Source: Ferdinandcohnia salidurans
GTDB lineage: Bacteria; Bacillota; Bacilli; Bacillales; Bacillaceae_L
Assembly (NCBI RefSeq): GCF_042680725.1
Contig: NZ_JBHUEK010000010.1
Span: forward strand, 124,001 to 188,000
Direction: 5' to 3'
DNA length: 64,000 bases
Part shown: positions 49,444 to 58,447 of the stretch, piece after piece
How the letters are laid out: the number at the start of each line of letters is the position of its first letter
How positions within the stretch are numbered: the stretch's first letter is position 1
Notes under the pieces: generated by a model
Told to the model about the DNA's origin: nothing
What the model saw: the letters and a program-made list of their open reading frames with translations, nothing else
Databases searched by the model: none
Program-made: the position numbers and the translations under genes

Positions 49444-50971
49444 ATCTCCAGTTGCACTAATTATTTTAGATGGTTTTGCTTTTCGCGATGAAGTAAAAGG
49501 AAACGCAGTTGCTCAAGCAAACAAACCCAATTTTGATCGCTTTTGGAACCAATACCCACACGCTACTTTACAGGCAAGTGGCGAGGCTGTTGGCTTACCA
49601 GAAGGACAAATGGGGAATTCAGAGGTAGGGCACTTAAATATTGGTGCAGGCCGAGTTGTTTACCAAAGCCTAACTCGTGTAAATGTTGCGATTCGCGATC
49701 ATGAATTTGAGCAAAACGAAACATTCCTTGATGCGATGAAACATGTAAAGGAAAATGGAACTGCACTCCACCTATTCGGTTTATTATCAGATGGTGGTGT
49801 ACATAGTCACATTGATCATCTATTTGCATTGTTACGACTTGCGGCATCAGAAGGTATTGAAAAAGTATATATTCATGGCTTTTTAGATGGAAGAGACGTC
49901 GGTCCTCAAACCGCGAAAACTTATCTGGAACAGCTTGATGGAAAAATAAAAGAATACGGTGTTGGTGAAATCGCAACCTTGTCTGGCCGTTATTATTCAA
50001 TGGACCGTGACAAACGTTGGGAGCGCGTTGAAAAATCATACCGTTCAATGGTTTACGGGGAAGGTCCTACATATAAAAATGCATTTGAACTTGTCGATGA
50101 TTCCTATGCAAATGGCATTTACGATGAATTCGTTCTACCATCTGTCCTTGTAAAAGAAGATGGTTCACCTGTTGCAACGATTCAAGACAATGATGCTGTG
50201 ATATTTTATAATTTTAGACCAGACCGTGCCATCCAAATTTCAAATACGTTTACAAATGAAGACTTCCGTTCATTTGATCGTGGACCAAAGCATCCAAACA
50301 AGCTATTCTTTGTGTGCTTAACTCACTTCAGTGAAAGTGTTGATGGATACGTGGCATTCAAGCCAACAAATCTTGATAACACTTTAGGTGAAGTACTTTC
50401 ACAAAATGGATTAAAACAGCTTCGCATTGCGGAAACTGAAAAATATCCTCACGTAACCTTCTTTATGAGTGGTGGACGTGAAAAGGAATTCCCTGGTGAA
50501 ACTCGTATTTTAATTAATTCACCAAAGGTGGCAACCTATGACCTAAAGCCAGAAATGAGTGCTTATGAGGTAAGGGATGCACTTTTACAAGAAATTGCTG
50601 ATGATAAGCATGACGCAATTATCTTAAACTTTGCAAACCCAGATATGGTTGGTCACTCAGGCTTACTTGAGCCAACAATTAAAGCTATTGAAGTAGTAGA
50701 TGAGTGCTTAGGAGAAGTGGTTGACGCCATTCTTGCAAAAGGTGGAGCAGCCATCATCACAGCTGACCATGGTAACTCTGATGAGGTTGTAACCATTGAA
50801 GGCAATCCAATGACTGCACATACTACGAATCCAGTACCTGTGATCGTAACAAAAGAAGGTTTAGCATTACGAGAAGACGGAGTCCTAGGAGACTTAGCAC
50901 CAACCATGCTTGACCTACTAGGTATTCAAAAATCAGCTGAAATGACTGGAAACAGCTTACTTAAGAAATAA
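49436..50971 (+). CDS. gpmI: Phosphoglycerate mutase, cofactor-independent (Mn-dependent)
   Basis: A 511-residue alkaline-phosphatase-superfamily mutase interconverting 3- and 2-phosphoglycerate. The catalytic Ser lies in QMGNSEVGHLNIGAG; metal residues are in LIILDGF, FLDGRDVGP and ITADHGNSDEV. In Bacillus its Mn and pH dependence shuts it down during sporulation. ATG 49436 sits inside the end of tpiA with GGAGGCAGG upstream. Confidence 0.97.
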   Translation: MSKSPVALIILDGFAFRDEVKGNAVAQANKPNFDRFWNQYPHATLQASGEAVGLPEGQMGNSEVGHLNIGAGRVVYQSLTRVNVAIRDHEFEQNETFLDAMKHVKENGTALHLFGLLSDGGVHSHIDHLFALLRLAASEGIEKVYIHGFLDGRDVGPQTAKTYLEQLDGKIKEYGVGEIATLSGRYYSMDRDKRWERVEKSYRSMVYGEGPTYKNAFELVDDSYANGIYDEFVLPSVLVKEDGSPVATIQDNDAVIFYNFRPDRAIQISNTFTNEDFRSFDRGPKHPNKLFFVCLTHFSESVDGYVAFKPTNLDNTLGEVLSQNGLKQLRIAETEKYPHVTFFMSGGREKEFPGETRILINSPKVATYDLKPEMSAYEVRDALLQEIADDKHDAIILNFANPDMVGHSGLLEPTIKAIEVVDECLGEVVDAILAKGGAAIITADHGNSDEVVTIEGNPMTAHTTNPVPVIVTKEGLALREDGVLGDLAPTMLDLLGIQKSAEMTGNSLLKK

Positions 50972-51040
50972 ACGTTACTGAATAATTTTACAAGGACGAC
51001 CTAATAAACTAATTTTTAATCGAAAAGGAGAGATTTTATT

Positions 51041-52333
51041 ATGTCAATTATCATAGATGTATACGCTCGTGAAGTATTAGATTCTCGTGGAAATCCTACA
51101 GTTGAAGTTGAAGTATATACGGAGTCCGGCGCATTCGGCCGTGCGTTAGTACCAAGTGGTGCTTCAACTGGTGAATATGAAGCAGTTGAGCTTCGTGATG
51201 GCGACAAGAGCCGTTACCTTGGAAAAGGTGTACAAACTGCTGTAAACAATGTAAATGAAATCATTGCTGCAGAAATCATCGGATTCGACGTAACTGACCA
51301 AGTTGCAATTGACCGAGCTTTAATCGAGCTAGATGGAACAGAAAACAAAGGTAAATTAGGTGCAAACGCAATTCTTGGTGTATCTATGGCAGCAGCTCGT
51401 GCAGCAGCTGACTTCCTTGAAATTCCTTTATACCAATACCTTGGTGGATTCAACTCAAAAACTCTTCCAGTACCAATGATGAACATCATCAATGGTGGAG
51501 AGCATGCGGATAACAACGTTGACATCCAAGAATTCATGGTTATGCCTGTTGGTGCAGAAAGCTTCAAAGAAGCACTTCGCATGGGTACTGAAATTTTCCA
51601 CAACCTTAAAGCAGTATTACAAGCAAAAGGCTTAAACACAGCTGTAGGTGATGAAGGTGGATTCGCTCCAAACCTTGGTTCAAACGAAGAAGCTCTACAA
51701 ACAATCGTAGAAGCAATCGAAAAAGCTGGTTACAAGCCAGGTGAACAAGTACGTCTTGCAATGGATGCAGCATCTTCTGAGTTCTACAACAAAGAAGACG
51801 GTAAATACCATCTTAAAGGAGAAGGTAAAGTTCTATCTTCTGAAGAAATGGTTGCATTCTACGAAGATCTTGTTTCAAAATACCCAATCATCTCTATTGA
51901 AGATGGTTTAGACGAAAACGACTGGGAAGGCCACAAACTTTTAACTGAGCGTCTAGGTAAAAAAGTTCAGTTAGTTGGTGACGATCTATTCGTTACAAAT
52001 ACAAAGAAACTTTCTGAAGGTATTGAAAGAGGCGTAGGTAACTCAATCCTTATCAAAGTTAACCAAATCGGTACATTAACTGAAACTTTTGATGCAATCG
52101 AAATGGCAAAACGCGCAGGTTACACTGCAGTTATCTCTCACCGTTCTGGTGAAACAGAAGACAGCACAATCGCTGACATCGCAGTTGCTACAAACGCTGG
52201 CCAAATCAAGACTGGTGCTCCATCACGTACTGACCGTGTTGCGAAATACAACCAATTACTACGTATTGAAGACAATCTTGGTGAAACAGCTCAATACAAC
52301 GGATTAGCATCTTTCTATAACTTAAGAGGTTAA
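51041..52333 (+). CDS. eno: Enolase
   Basis: A 430-residue enolase making phosphoenolpyruvate. It starts IIDVYAREVLDSRGNPTVEV, and has PSGASTGEYEAVELRDG, the catalytic Glu region VGDEGGFAPNLGSNEEAL, the metal-binding SIEDGLDENDWEG, and SHRSGETEDSTIADIAV with the catalytic Lys before it (ILIKVNQIGT). ATG 51041 follows AAAAGGAGAG. It ends the glycolytic operon; codon bias is extreme. Confidence 0.98.
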   Translation: MSIIIDVYAREVLDSRGNPTVEVEVYTESGAFGRALVPSGASTGEYEAVELRDGDKSRYLGKGVQTAVNNVNEIIAAEIIGFDVTDQVAIDRALIELDGTENKGKLGANAILGVSMAAARAAADFLEIPLYQYLGGFNSKTLPVPMMNIINGGEHADNNVDIQEFMVMPVGAESFKEALRMGTEIFHNLKAVLQAKGLNTAVGDEGGFAPNLGSNEEALQTIVEAIEKAGYKPGEQVRLAMDAASSEFYNKEDGKYHLKGEGKVLSSEEMVAFYEDLVSKYPIISIEDGLDENDWEGHKLLTERLGKKVQLVGDDLFVTNTKKLSEGIERGVGNSILIKVNQIGTLTETFDAIEMAKRAGYTAVISHRSGETEDSTIADIAVATNAGQIKTGAPSRTDRVAKYNQLLRIEDNLGETAQYNGLASFYNLRG

Positions 52334-52347
52334 TCTTATAAAAGGAA

Positions 52348-52377
52348 AACGACAAGCGCGAGCTTGTCGTTTTTTTT
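52348..52377 (+). terminator. Terminator of the glycolytic operon
   Basis: AACGACAAGC (52348-52357) pairs with GCTTGTCGTT (52362-52371) over GCGA, followed by eight T. Confidence 0.95.
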
Positions 52378-52399
52378 GGTGTATTGCGGTTTTGCGGTT

Positions 52400-52600
52400 A
52401 AACACGCAACCCCGAGAGCGTAAAGAGGTATGGATTATCCTAGGAATTTCTAGATTCGCACCCGCAACGAGCGTAAAGAGGACCGGTGTTTCCTAGAACC
52501 TTCCAGATTCGCACCCGCAAAGACCATAAAGAGGATCGGTTTTTCCTAGAAGCTTCCAGATTCACACTCGTTAATTGCGAAAAAAGGTATGAAGTCTCCT
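52400..52600 (+). repeat. Tandem array C, period 53 bp, about three to four units
   Basis: GATTCGCACCCGCAA starts at 52453 and 52506, with a diverged GATTCACACTCG at 52559; the linked GCGTAAAGAGG block is at 52418, 52471 and (as CATAAAGAGG) about 52525. Units thus repeat every 53 bp and include a TTTCCTAGAA segment. Sequence is unrelated to arrays A and B, but period and size are almost the same. Confidence 0.82.
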
Positions 52601-52636
52601 ATAATAAGTAAAGATGAGTGGAGCAACCAAATCTAA

Positions 52637-52756
52637 CTACTTTTCTTTCTTCGGCTGCTGCTTCTTTTGCTTATCTTGCTGTGTATTTTCACCTAAATAA
52701 TTTGCTTTGTGTTTTTTCTGTTCTTTTACCATTTCATCAAAATCCCAGTTGATCAT
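52637..52756 (-). CDS. Small hydrophilic protein (39 residues)
   Basis: ATG (complement of 52754-52756) lies 9 bp after AAAGGG, and the frame ends at TAG (52637-52639). The product is INWDFDEMVKEQKKHKANYL, then GENTQQDKQKKQQ and a PKKEK tail: charged, Lys/Gln-rich and without hydrophobic stretches. It may be a small spore or stress protein, but I do not recognise it. It opposes eno and is divergent from secG. Confidence 0.6.
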   Translation of the reverse strand: MINWDFDEMVKEQKKHKANYLGENTQQDKQKKQQPKKEK

Positions 52757-52897
52757 TCATCTCATCCCTTTCAAAGTAGTCAACCTTAATATGGACGTTA
52801 ACAGCCCAAATCATGAAGTGAATCCTTGGAAAAACTACGACAGATCACAATGCCATATGTTGGGTTTGAAAAAAATGTAAAGTCAGAAAATGCAGTA

Positions 52898-52926
52898 TTG
52901 TCCACTTTGTGTTTTTATGGTACATT
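52898..52926 (+). promoter_or_regulatory. Promoter of secG
   Basis: TTGTCC (52898-52903), 17-bp spacer, TACATT (52921-52926), about 45 bp before secG. Confidence 0.68.
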
Positions 52927-52971
52927 TAAACTAACGTCATATGCGTTCTCGTTCAGGAGGTGTAGTTTTAT

Positions 52972-53208
52972 ATGTTGCATGGAGTTCTTGTTACATTATT
53001 AGTAATCGTATGTATCGCGTTGATCGTAGTGGTCTTATTACAATCCGGTAAAAGCGCTGGTCTATCTGGAGCTATCTCTGGTGGTGCCGAGCAGTTATTC
53101 GGAAAGCAAAAGGCTCGTGGACTTGACGCAGTTTTACACCGAGTTACAGTTGTCCTAGCGGTATTATTCTTTGTTCTTACAATTGCAGTATCATACTTTG
53201 AACTATAA
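52972..53208 (+). CDS. secG: Preprotein translocase subunit SecG
   Basis: A 78-residue membrane protein with two hydrophobic helices (LLVIVCIALIVVVLLQSGK and RVTVVLAVLFFVLTIAVSYF) joined by a glycine-rich loop (GLSGAISGGAEQLFGKQKARG), the standard SecG layout. It helps SecYE translocation. ATG 52972 follows AGGAGGTG. A terminator follows, so it is largely separate from est. Confidence 0.95.
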   Translation: MLHGVLVTLLVIVCIALIVVVLLQSGKSAGLSGAISGGAEQLFGKQKARGLDAVLHRVTVVLAVLFFVLTIAVSYFEL

Positions 53209-53222
53209 AACTATTCAAAAGT

Positions 53223-53253
53223 AGGTTAGACAGGAGATGTCTAGCCTTTTTTA
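53223..53253 (+). terminator. Terminator of secG
   Basis: AGGTTAGAC pairs with GTCTAGCCT (one G-T pair), followed by TTTTTT. Confidence 0.85.
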
Positions 53254-53347
53254 TTGCACATAAAAAGGTCTTTCAGGTACGATAGTAGAATACCGAAAAA
53301 ACGCGCAAAATAAACATACTGGATATCATCAAAAGGAGTTATACATA

Positions 53348-54088
53348 ATGAAAATCAAATTACCTCAACCTTTCCTATTTGAAGGTGGAGAAAAGGCTGT
53401 TTTATTACTACATGGTTTTACCGGGAATTCTGCCGATGTTCGGATGCTTGGCCGCTTCCTTGAGAATAGAGGCTATACCTGTCATGCACCCATCTACAAA
53501 GGACATGGTGTCCCACCGGAAGAATTGGTCCATACCGGTCCCGAGGATTGGTGGGAAGACGTCATGAATGGCTACCAGCTTTTAAAAGACAAAGGCTACG
53601 AAAATATTGCAGTTGCAGGATTGTCACTTGGTGGGGTATTTTCGCTTAAATTGGGTTACACTGTACCTATAAAAGGGATAGTGACGATGTGTGCGCCAAT
53701 GTATCTAAAAAGCGAAGAGGTCATGTATGAGGGTGTTGTAGAGTATGCACGGGAATACAAGCGATTTGAAGGGAAATCATCTGAACAAATCGAGCAGGAA
53801 ATTGAAGCATTCAAGAAAACCCCAATGAATACATTAAAAGCATTGCAAAACCTAATTGCAGAGGTGCGGGACAATGTCGATATGATTTATTCTCCGACTT
53901 TTGTTGCACAGGCTCGTCATGACAAAATGATAAATCCTGATAGTGCGAATATTATATATGAAGCAGTTGAAAATGATTTTAAAAAGATTAAATGGTACGA
54001 AGAATCAGGACATGTCATTACCCTAGACAAAGAACGTGACCAGCTGCATGAAGATGTGTATGCATTTTTAGAGCAGTTAGATTGGTAA
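53348..54088 (+). CDS. est: Carboxylesterase Est (YvaK-like)
   Basis: A 246-residue alpha/beta hydrolase like the Geobacillus Est30 carboxylesterase. The oxyanion region is LLLHGFTGNSADV, the nucleophile elbow GLSLGG (Ser near 94), the acid in QARHDKMINPDSA, and the His in ESGHVITLDKERD. ATG 53348 follows AAAGGAGTT. Its position between secG and rnr matches B. subtilis. It probably cleaves short- to medium-chain esters. Confidence 0.94.
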   Translation: MKIKLPQPFLFEGGEKAVLLLHGFTGNSADVRMLGRFLENRGYTCHAPIYKGHGVPPEELVHTGPEDWWEDVMNGYQLLKDKGYENIAVAGLSLGGVFSLKLGYTVPIKGIVTMCAPMYLKSEEVMYEGVVEYAREYKRFEGKSSEQIEQEIEAFKKTPMNTLKALQNLIAEVRDNVDMIYSPTFVAQARHDKMINPDSANIIYEAVENDFKKIKWYEESGHVITLDKERDQLHEDVYAFLEQLDW

Positions 54089-54105
54089 CGGGAGGGAAAG
54101 AAAAA

Positions 54106-56448
54106 ATGGAACAAGATATCCAAAAACATATCAATCAATTATTGGACTTTATGAAGGAAGAAGCCTACAAGCCCTTAACCGTGCAGGAACTTGAGGAAGC
54201 TTTCGGAATCAAAGGTTCGGAGGATTTTAAGGATTTTGTCAAAGCCCTTGTGGTGATGGAAGAACAGGGGTTAGTCGTTCGAACTCGTAGTAATCGCTAC
54301 GGTCTTCCGGAGAAAATGAACCTTGTCCGCGGAACGCTCACTGGGCATGCGAAAGGTTTTGCATTCGTGATGCCGGAAGATAAGACAATGGATGATGTAT
54401 TCATTCCACCAAATGAATTAAAAAATGCAATGCATGGAGATACCGTACTTGTTCGAATAAGTACTGAGTCGTCTGGTCAACGAAAAGAAGGTACCGTTGT
54501 TCGGATTATTGAACGCGGCGTGAAAACAATTGTAGGTACATATACCGAAAGTAAAAGCTTTGGATTCGTTATTCCCGATGATAAAAAAATTGCAAATGAC
54601 ATCTTCATTCCAAAGCAAGCTTCAAATGGTGCGATAGAGGGACATAAGGTTGTCGTGAAGCTTGTGACCTACCCTGAAGGAAGAATGAGTGCTGAAGGAG
54701 AAGTTATTGAAATCTTAGGTCATAAAAATGACCCTGGAATCGATATTCTATCTGTTATCCATAAGCATGGCCTTCCACAGGAATTTCCAAGGGATGTATT
54801 AGATCAGGCCAACAATACACCAGATACAATCGATCCAAAAGATCTCGAAGATCGACGCGATTTACGAAATGAAGTCATTGTAACTATCGATGGTGCCGAT
54901 GCAAAAGACTTGGATGACGCTGTAACAGTTACAAAGCTTGAAAATGGCAATTACAAGCTAGGTGTGCATATCGCTGACGTTACTCATTATGTAACAGAAG
55001 GTTCACCTATCGATAAGGAAGCGAGTGACCGTGGAACAAGTATTTATCTTGTCGATCGCGTGATTCCGATGATTCCACATCGTTTATCCAATGGGATTTG
55101 TTCATTAAATCCAAAGGTTGACCGTCTAACACTATCCTGTGAGATGGAAGTTGACCAAAACGGTGCTGTTGTTAAACATGACATTTTTCAAAGTGTTATT
55201 AAAACAACGGAACGGATGACGTATTCCGATGTGAACAGCATTCTTGCCGACAAAGACGAAGAACTAAGAACACGTTACGAGCCACTAGTGCCAATGTTTG
55301 AAGATATGGAGCAACTTGCTGCAATTCTTCGTGAAAAACGAATGAAACGTGGCGCAATTGATTTTGATTTTAAAGAGGCAAAAGTTCTTGTGAATGAAGA
55401 AGGCGCACCATATAATGTCGTCTTACGCGAGCGCTCCGTTGGTGAACGATTAATCGAAGAGTTCATGCTACTGGCAAACGAAACGGTTGCAGAGCATTTC
55501 CATTGGATGAATGTGCCGTTTATTTACCGAATTCACGAGGATCCAAATGAAGAGAAGTTAAGACGTTTCTTAGAATTCATTACGAACTTTGGCTACCTTG
55601 TAAGAGGAGCTGGAAATTCGATTCATCCTCGTGCGCTACAGGAAGTAATTGAGGCAGTTCAGGGTAAGCCTGAGGAAATGGTTGTTTCAACCGTCATGTT
55701 GCGTTCAATGAAACAAGCAAAATACGATCCAGAAAGCGTGGGTCACTTTGGATTATCAACTGATTTTTATACCCATTTCACGTCACCAATTCGACGTTAT
55801 CCAGACTTAATCGTACATCGATTAATCCGAACTTATTTGATTCAAGGTAAGATAGACAATGCCACTCAGGATAAATGGAAGGAAAAACTTCCGGAAATCG
55901 CTGAGCATTCCTCCAATATGGAACGTCGCGCTGTAGAAGCTGAACGTGAAACAGATAGCATGAAAAAAGCAGAGTATATGATGGATAAAATCGGTGAGGA
56001 ATACGATGGCATCATTAGCTCTGTTACAAACTTTGGAATGTTTGTTGAGCTTCCGAATACAATTGAAGGACTTGTTCACGTAAGTTATTTAACAGATGAC
56101 TATTATCGTTATGACGAAAGAAGTTACGCGATGATTGGAGAACGGACCGGGAATGTATTCCGCATTGGTGATGAAATTACGGTTCGTGTTATCAACGTAA
56201 ATAAGGATGAGCGTTCTGTTGACTTTGAGGTTGTCGGCATGAAGGGAAGTCGTCGCAAGCTTTCAAAAGAACAACCGAAAATCATCAAGTCCGAAAAAAG
56301 AAGTAGCCGTCGTAAGCCAGGTGAAGATGACAAGAAGCGCAGTAGCGAAAAAGACGGTGAATGGTCAACGCGCAAACCTCGTAAGAAAAAGAAGAAGTTT
56401 GACAATGTACCACCGCAGAAAAGCAAGAAACGTAAGAAGAGAAGATAA
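54106..56448 (+). CDS. rnr: Ribonuclease R
   Basis: A 780-residue 3'-5' exoribonuclease that degrades structured RNA and non-stop mRNAs. Order: N-terminal helix-turn-helix (MKEEAYKPLTVQELEEAFG), cold-shock domains (GHAKGFAFVMPEDK; TYTESKSFGFVIPDD), RNB catalytic domain with TIDGADAKDLDDAVTV metal-binding Asp residues, S1 domain (DGIISSVTNFGMFVELPN), and a Lys/Arg-rich tail. ATG 54106 follows GGGAGGG. SmpB and tmRNA, its functional partners, are encoded 2-3 kb downstream. Confidence 0.97.
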   Translation: MEQDIQKHINQLLDFMKEEAYKPLTVQELEEAFGIKGSEDFKDFVKALVVMEEQGLVVRTRSNRYGLPEKMNLVRGTLTGHAKGFAFVMPEDKTMDDVFIPPNELKNAMHGDTVLVRISTESSGQRKEGTVVRIIERGVKTIVGTYTESKSFGFVIPDDKKIANDIFIPKQASNGAIEGHKVVVKLVTYPEGRMSAEGEVIEILGHKNDPGIDILSVIHKHGLPQEFPRDVLDQANNTPDTIDPKDLEDRRDLRNEVIVTIDGADAKDLDDAVTVTKLENGNYKLGVHIADVTHYVTEGSPIDKEASDRGTSIYLVDRVIPMIPHRLSNGICSLNPKVDRLTLSCEMEVDQNGAVVKHDIFQSVIKTTERMTYSDVNSILADKDEELRTRYEPLVPMFEDMEQLAAILREKRMKRGAIDFDFKEAKVLVNEEGAPYNVVLRERSVGERLIEEFMLLANETVAEHFHWMNVPFIYRIHEDPNEEKLRRFLEFITNFGYLVRGAGNSIHPRALQEVIEAVQGKPEEMVVSTVMLRSMKQAKYDPESVGHFGLSTDFYTHFTSPIRRYPDLIVHRLIRTYLIQGKIDNATQDKWKEKLPEIAEHSSNMERRAVEAERETDSMKKAEYMMDKIGEEYDGIISSVTNFGMFVELPNTIEGLVHVSYLTDDYYRYDERSYAMIGERTGNVFRIGDEITVRVINVNKDERSVDFEVVGMKGSRRKLSKEQPKIIKSEKRSSRRKPGEDDKKRSSEKDGEWSTRKPRKKKKKFDNVPPQKSKKRKKRR

Positions 56449-56454
56449 CCGAGA

Positions 56455-56483
56455 GTACTCCACAAGTGTGGAGTGCTTTTTTT
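56455..56483 (+). terminator. Terminator of est-rnr
   Basis: GTACTCCAC pairs with GTGGAGTGC, followed by seven T. It separates rnr from ldh. Confidence 0.88.
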
Positions 56484-56560
56484 ATGCTGTACTTCAGAAT
56501 AGTTAATTTTATGGAACATATACTAAAGGTTGTTATTTGAATGACGGGAGGATGAAAAAC

Positions 56561-57535
56561 ATGAATATGAAAATAGGGGATCGTGTCAGTCGTGTGGCCC
56601 TAATTGGGACTGGTTTTGTTGGCTCAAGTTACGCTTTTGCCTTAATGAACCAAGGAATTGTTAATGAACTCATCATGATTGACGTAAATGAGGAGAAAGC
56701 CAAAGGGGACGTACTAGATCTCAATCATGGTAAAGCTTTTACAGGAAATCCTACACTCATTAAATCCGGAAATTACGATGATTGCAAAAACGTGGATCTA
56801 GTTGTCATCTGTGCCGGAGCCAATCAAAAGCCTGGAGAAACTAGACTTGACCTTGTAGAAAAAAACCTGAAAATATTTAAAGAAATCGTCGATAAGGTGA
56901 TGGCAAGTGGATTTGATGGAATCTTTCTTGTCGCCACGAACCCGGTTGATATTTTAACCTATGCTACCTGGAAATATAGCGGGTTACCCAAAGAACGTGT
57001 AATAGGTTCTGGAACGATTCTGGATACTGCACGTTTTCGATTCTTATTAGGGGAATATTTTAATGTTGCTCCGAAAAATATTCACGCCTATATTATCGGA
57101 GAACATGGTGATAGTGAATTACCTGTGTATAGCTCTGCTTATATAGGTGCGCTCCCAATAAAAAAATATATGGAGCGAAATGAAAAGTATAAAAAAGCAG
57201 ATTTAGATGAAATCTTTATCCGAGTACGTGACGCAGCTTATGAAATTATCAAAAGTAAAGGAGCAACCTACTACGGAATTGCAATGGGACTAGCTAGAAT
57301 CACGAAAGCTATATTTTCAAATGAAAATGCTGTGTTAACCGTTTCTGCTCATATGGACGGACAATATGGACAAGAAAATGTATATATTGGAGTGCCTTGC
57401 GTGATTAACCGAAATGGTATCCGTGAAATCATGGAACTGGAGTTAAATGAAGAAGAACAACAAAAGTTTGAAAATAGTGCGAATGTGTTGAAAAACATAC
57501 TTGCACCATATTTTGATGAGGTGAAACCAAGTTAA
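56561..57535 (+). CDS. ldh: L-lactate dehydrogenase
   Basis: A 324-residue NAD-dependent enzyme that reduces pyruvate to lactate to recycle NADH when oxygen is short. The Rossmann motif is RVALIGTGFVGSSYAFAL, substrate and loop residues lie in GANQKPGETRLDLV, the catalytic His in IGEHGDSELPVYS, and GSGTILDTARFR carries the substrate Arg. ATG 56561 follows GGGAGGATG. No Rex box is recognised upstream. An FNT channel gene follows 21 bp downstream and looks co-transcribed. Confidence 0.95.
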   Translation: MNMKIGDRVSRVALIGTGFVGSSYAFALMNQGIVNELIMIDVNEEKAKGDVLDLNHGKAFTGNPTLIKSGNYDDCKNVDLVVICAGANQKPGETRLDLVEKNLKIFKEIVDKVMASGFDGIFLVATNPVDILTYATWKYSGLPKERVIGSGTILDTARFRFLLGEYFNVAPKNIHAYIIGEHGDSELPVYSSAYIGALPIKKYMERNEKYKKADLDEIFIRVRDAAYEIIKSKGATYYGIAMGLARITKAIFSNENAVLTVSAHMDGQYGQENVYIGVPCVINRNGIREIMELELNEEEQQKFENSANVLKNILAPYFDEVKPS

Positions 57536-57556
57536 TCCGTTAGCGGGTGAAGATAT

Positions 57557-58333
57557 ATGGAAGTAAAGCTACTATCAAGTATTGAAAAGCTAGCACTGTC
57601 ACGCCGAGATACATTTAAAAGAAGCAGGATCATCTATTTTTTACGGGCCGTATTAGCCAGTATGTTTATTGGGTTTGGGGTAATCGTTGCTTTTCGTACA
57701 GGTAATTTCTTTTTTGAGCAACAATCACCAGTCGCCTTTCCTATTGCTGCCATCACATTCGGTGCAGCTATTATCCTCATTGCCTATGGTGGAGGAGATC
57801 TATTTACTGGAGATACTTTTTATTACACATATGCAGCACTGCGTAAAATCATGAAGTGGAATGTGGTTGGCCAAATGTGGCTGTACAGCTATATTGGTAA
57901 CATCATCGGTGCCATTTTCTTTGCATTTTTAATTTACATGACCGGCTTATTTGAGGGTGAATTTGCAAATGAGTTTCTTTTAACGATTGCTAAAAACAAA
58001 ACACAATTCCCCATTTCTCACCTGTTTTTTCGAGCGATTCTCTGTAACTGGCTTGTTTGCCTTGCCTTCTTTTTACCTTTGGGGATGCAAGGAGACGGAC
58101 CTAAGATATTTATTATGATGTTATTAGTATTTTGCTTTTTTATCTCTGGATACGAACATAGCATTGCCAATATGTGTACGTTTGCTATTTCGTATGTGAT
58201 GAATCATCCAGACTCTGTCACTATTAATGGAGTCATCCGCAATTTAATCCCAGTGACCATTGGTAACTTAATAGGTGGAGGTGGATTCATGGCATGGATG
58301 TATTTCTACGCGAATAAGGCAAATATTGAGTAA
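57557..58333 (+). CDS. Formate/nitrite transporter family channel
   Basis: A 258-residue membrane protein with six helices and the FNT layout: LRAVLASMFIGFGVIVAFRTG, the first loop region GGGDLFTGDTFYY, a second GYEHSIANMCTFAI segment with the conserved His, and GNLIGGGGFMAW. FNT channels pass small monocarboxylates (formate, nitrite, lactate) or hydrosulphide. Because ldh lies 21 bp upstream, lactate export is the most attractive role, but it is an inference. Start ATG 57557 follows GGGTGAAG. A terminator follows. Confidence 0.85.
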   Translation: MEVKLLSSIEKLALSRRDTFKRSRIIYFLRAVLASMFIGFGVIVAFRTGNFFFEQQSPVAFPIAAITFGAAIILIAYGGGDLFTGDTFYYTYAALRKIMKWNVVGQMWLYSYIGNIIGAIFFAFLIYMTGLFEGEFANEFLLTIAKNKTQFPISHLFFRAILCNWLVCLAFFLPLGMQGDGPKIFIMMLLVFCFFISGYEHSIANMCTFAISYVMNHPDSVTINGVIRNLIPVTIGNLIGGGGFMAWMYFYANKANIE

Positions 58334-58335
58334 CA

Positions 58336-58370
58336 GATTCAGGGGTGTGAGCTCCTGAATCATTTTATTA
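58336..58370 (+). terminator. Terminator of ldh-FNT
   Basis: GATTCAGGGG pairs with CTCCTGAATC around a short loop, followed by ATTTTATTATT. Confidence 0.8.
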
Positions 58371-58388
58371 TTGAGTCAAACCCTTACC

Positions 58389-58417
58389 TTGTGATGTTGT
58401 CCAATTTTTGCTAAAAT
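58389..58417 (+). promoter_or_regulatory. Promoter of smpB
   Basis: TTGTGA (58389-58394), 17-bp spacer ending in TGC, TAAAAT (58412-58417; extended -10), about 30 bp before the smpB ATG. Confidence 0.75.
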
Positions 58418-58447
58418 AAAAGGTACCGTGTTAAGGGGGAAATCAAT

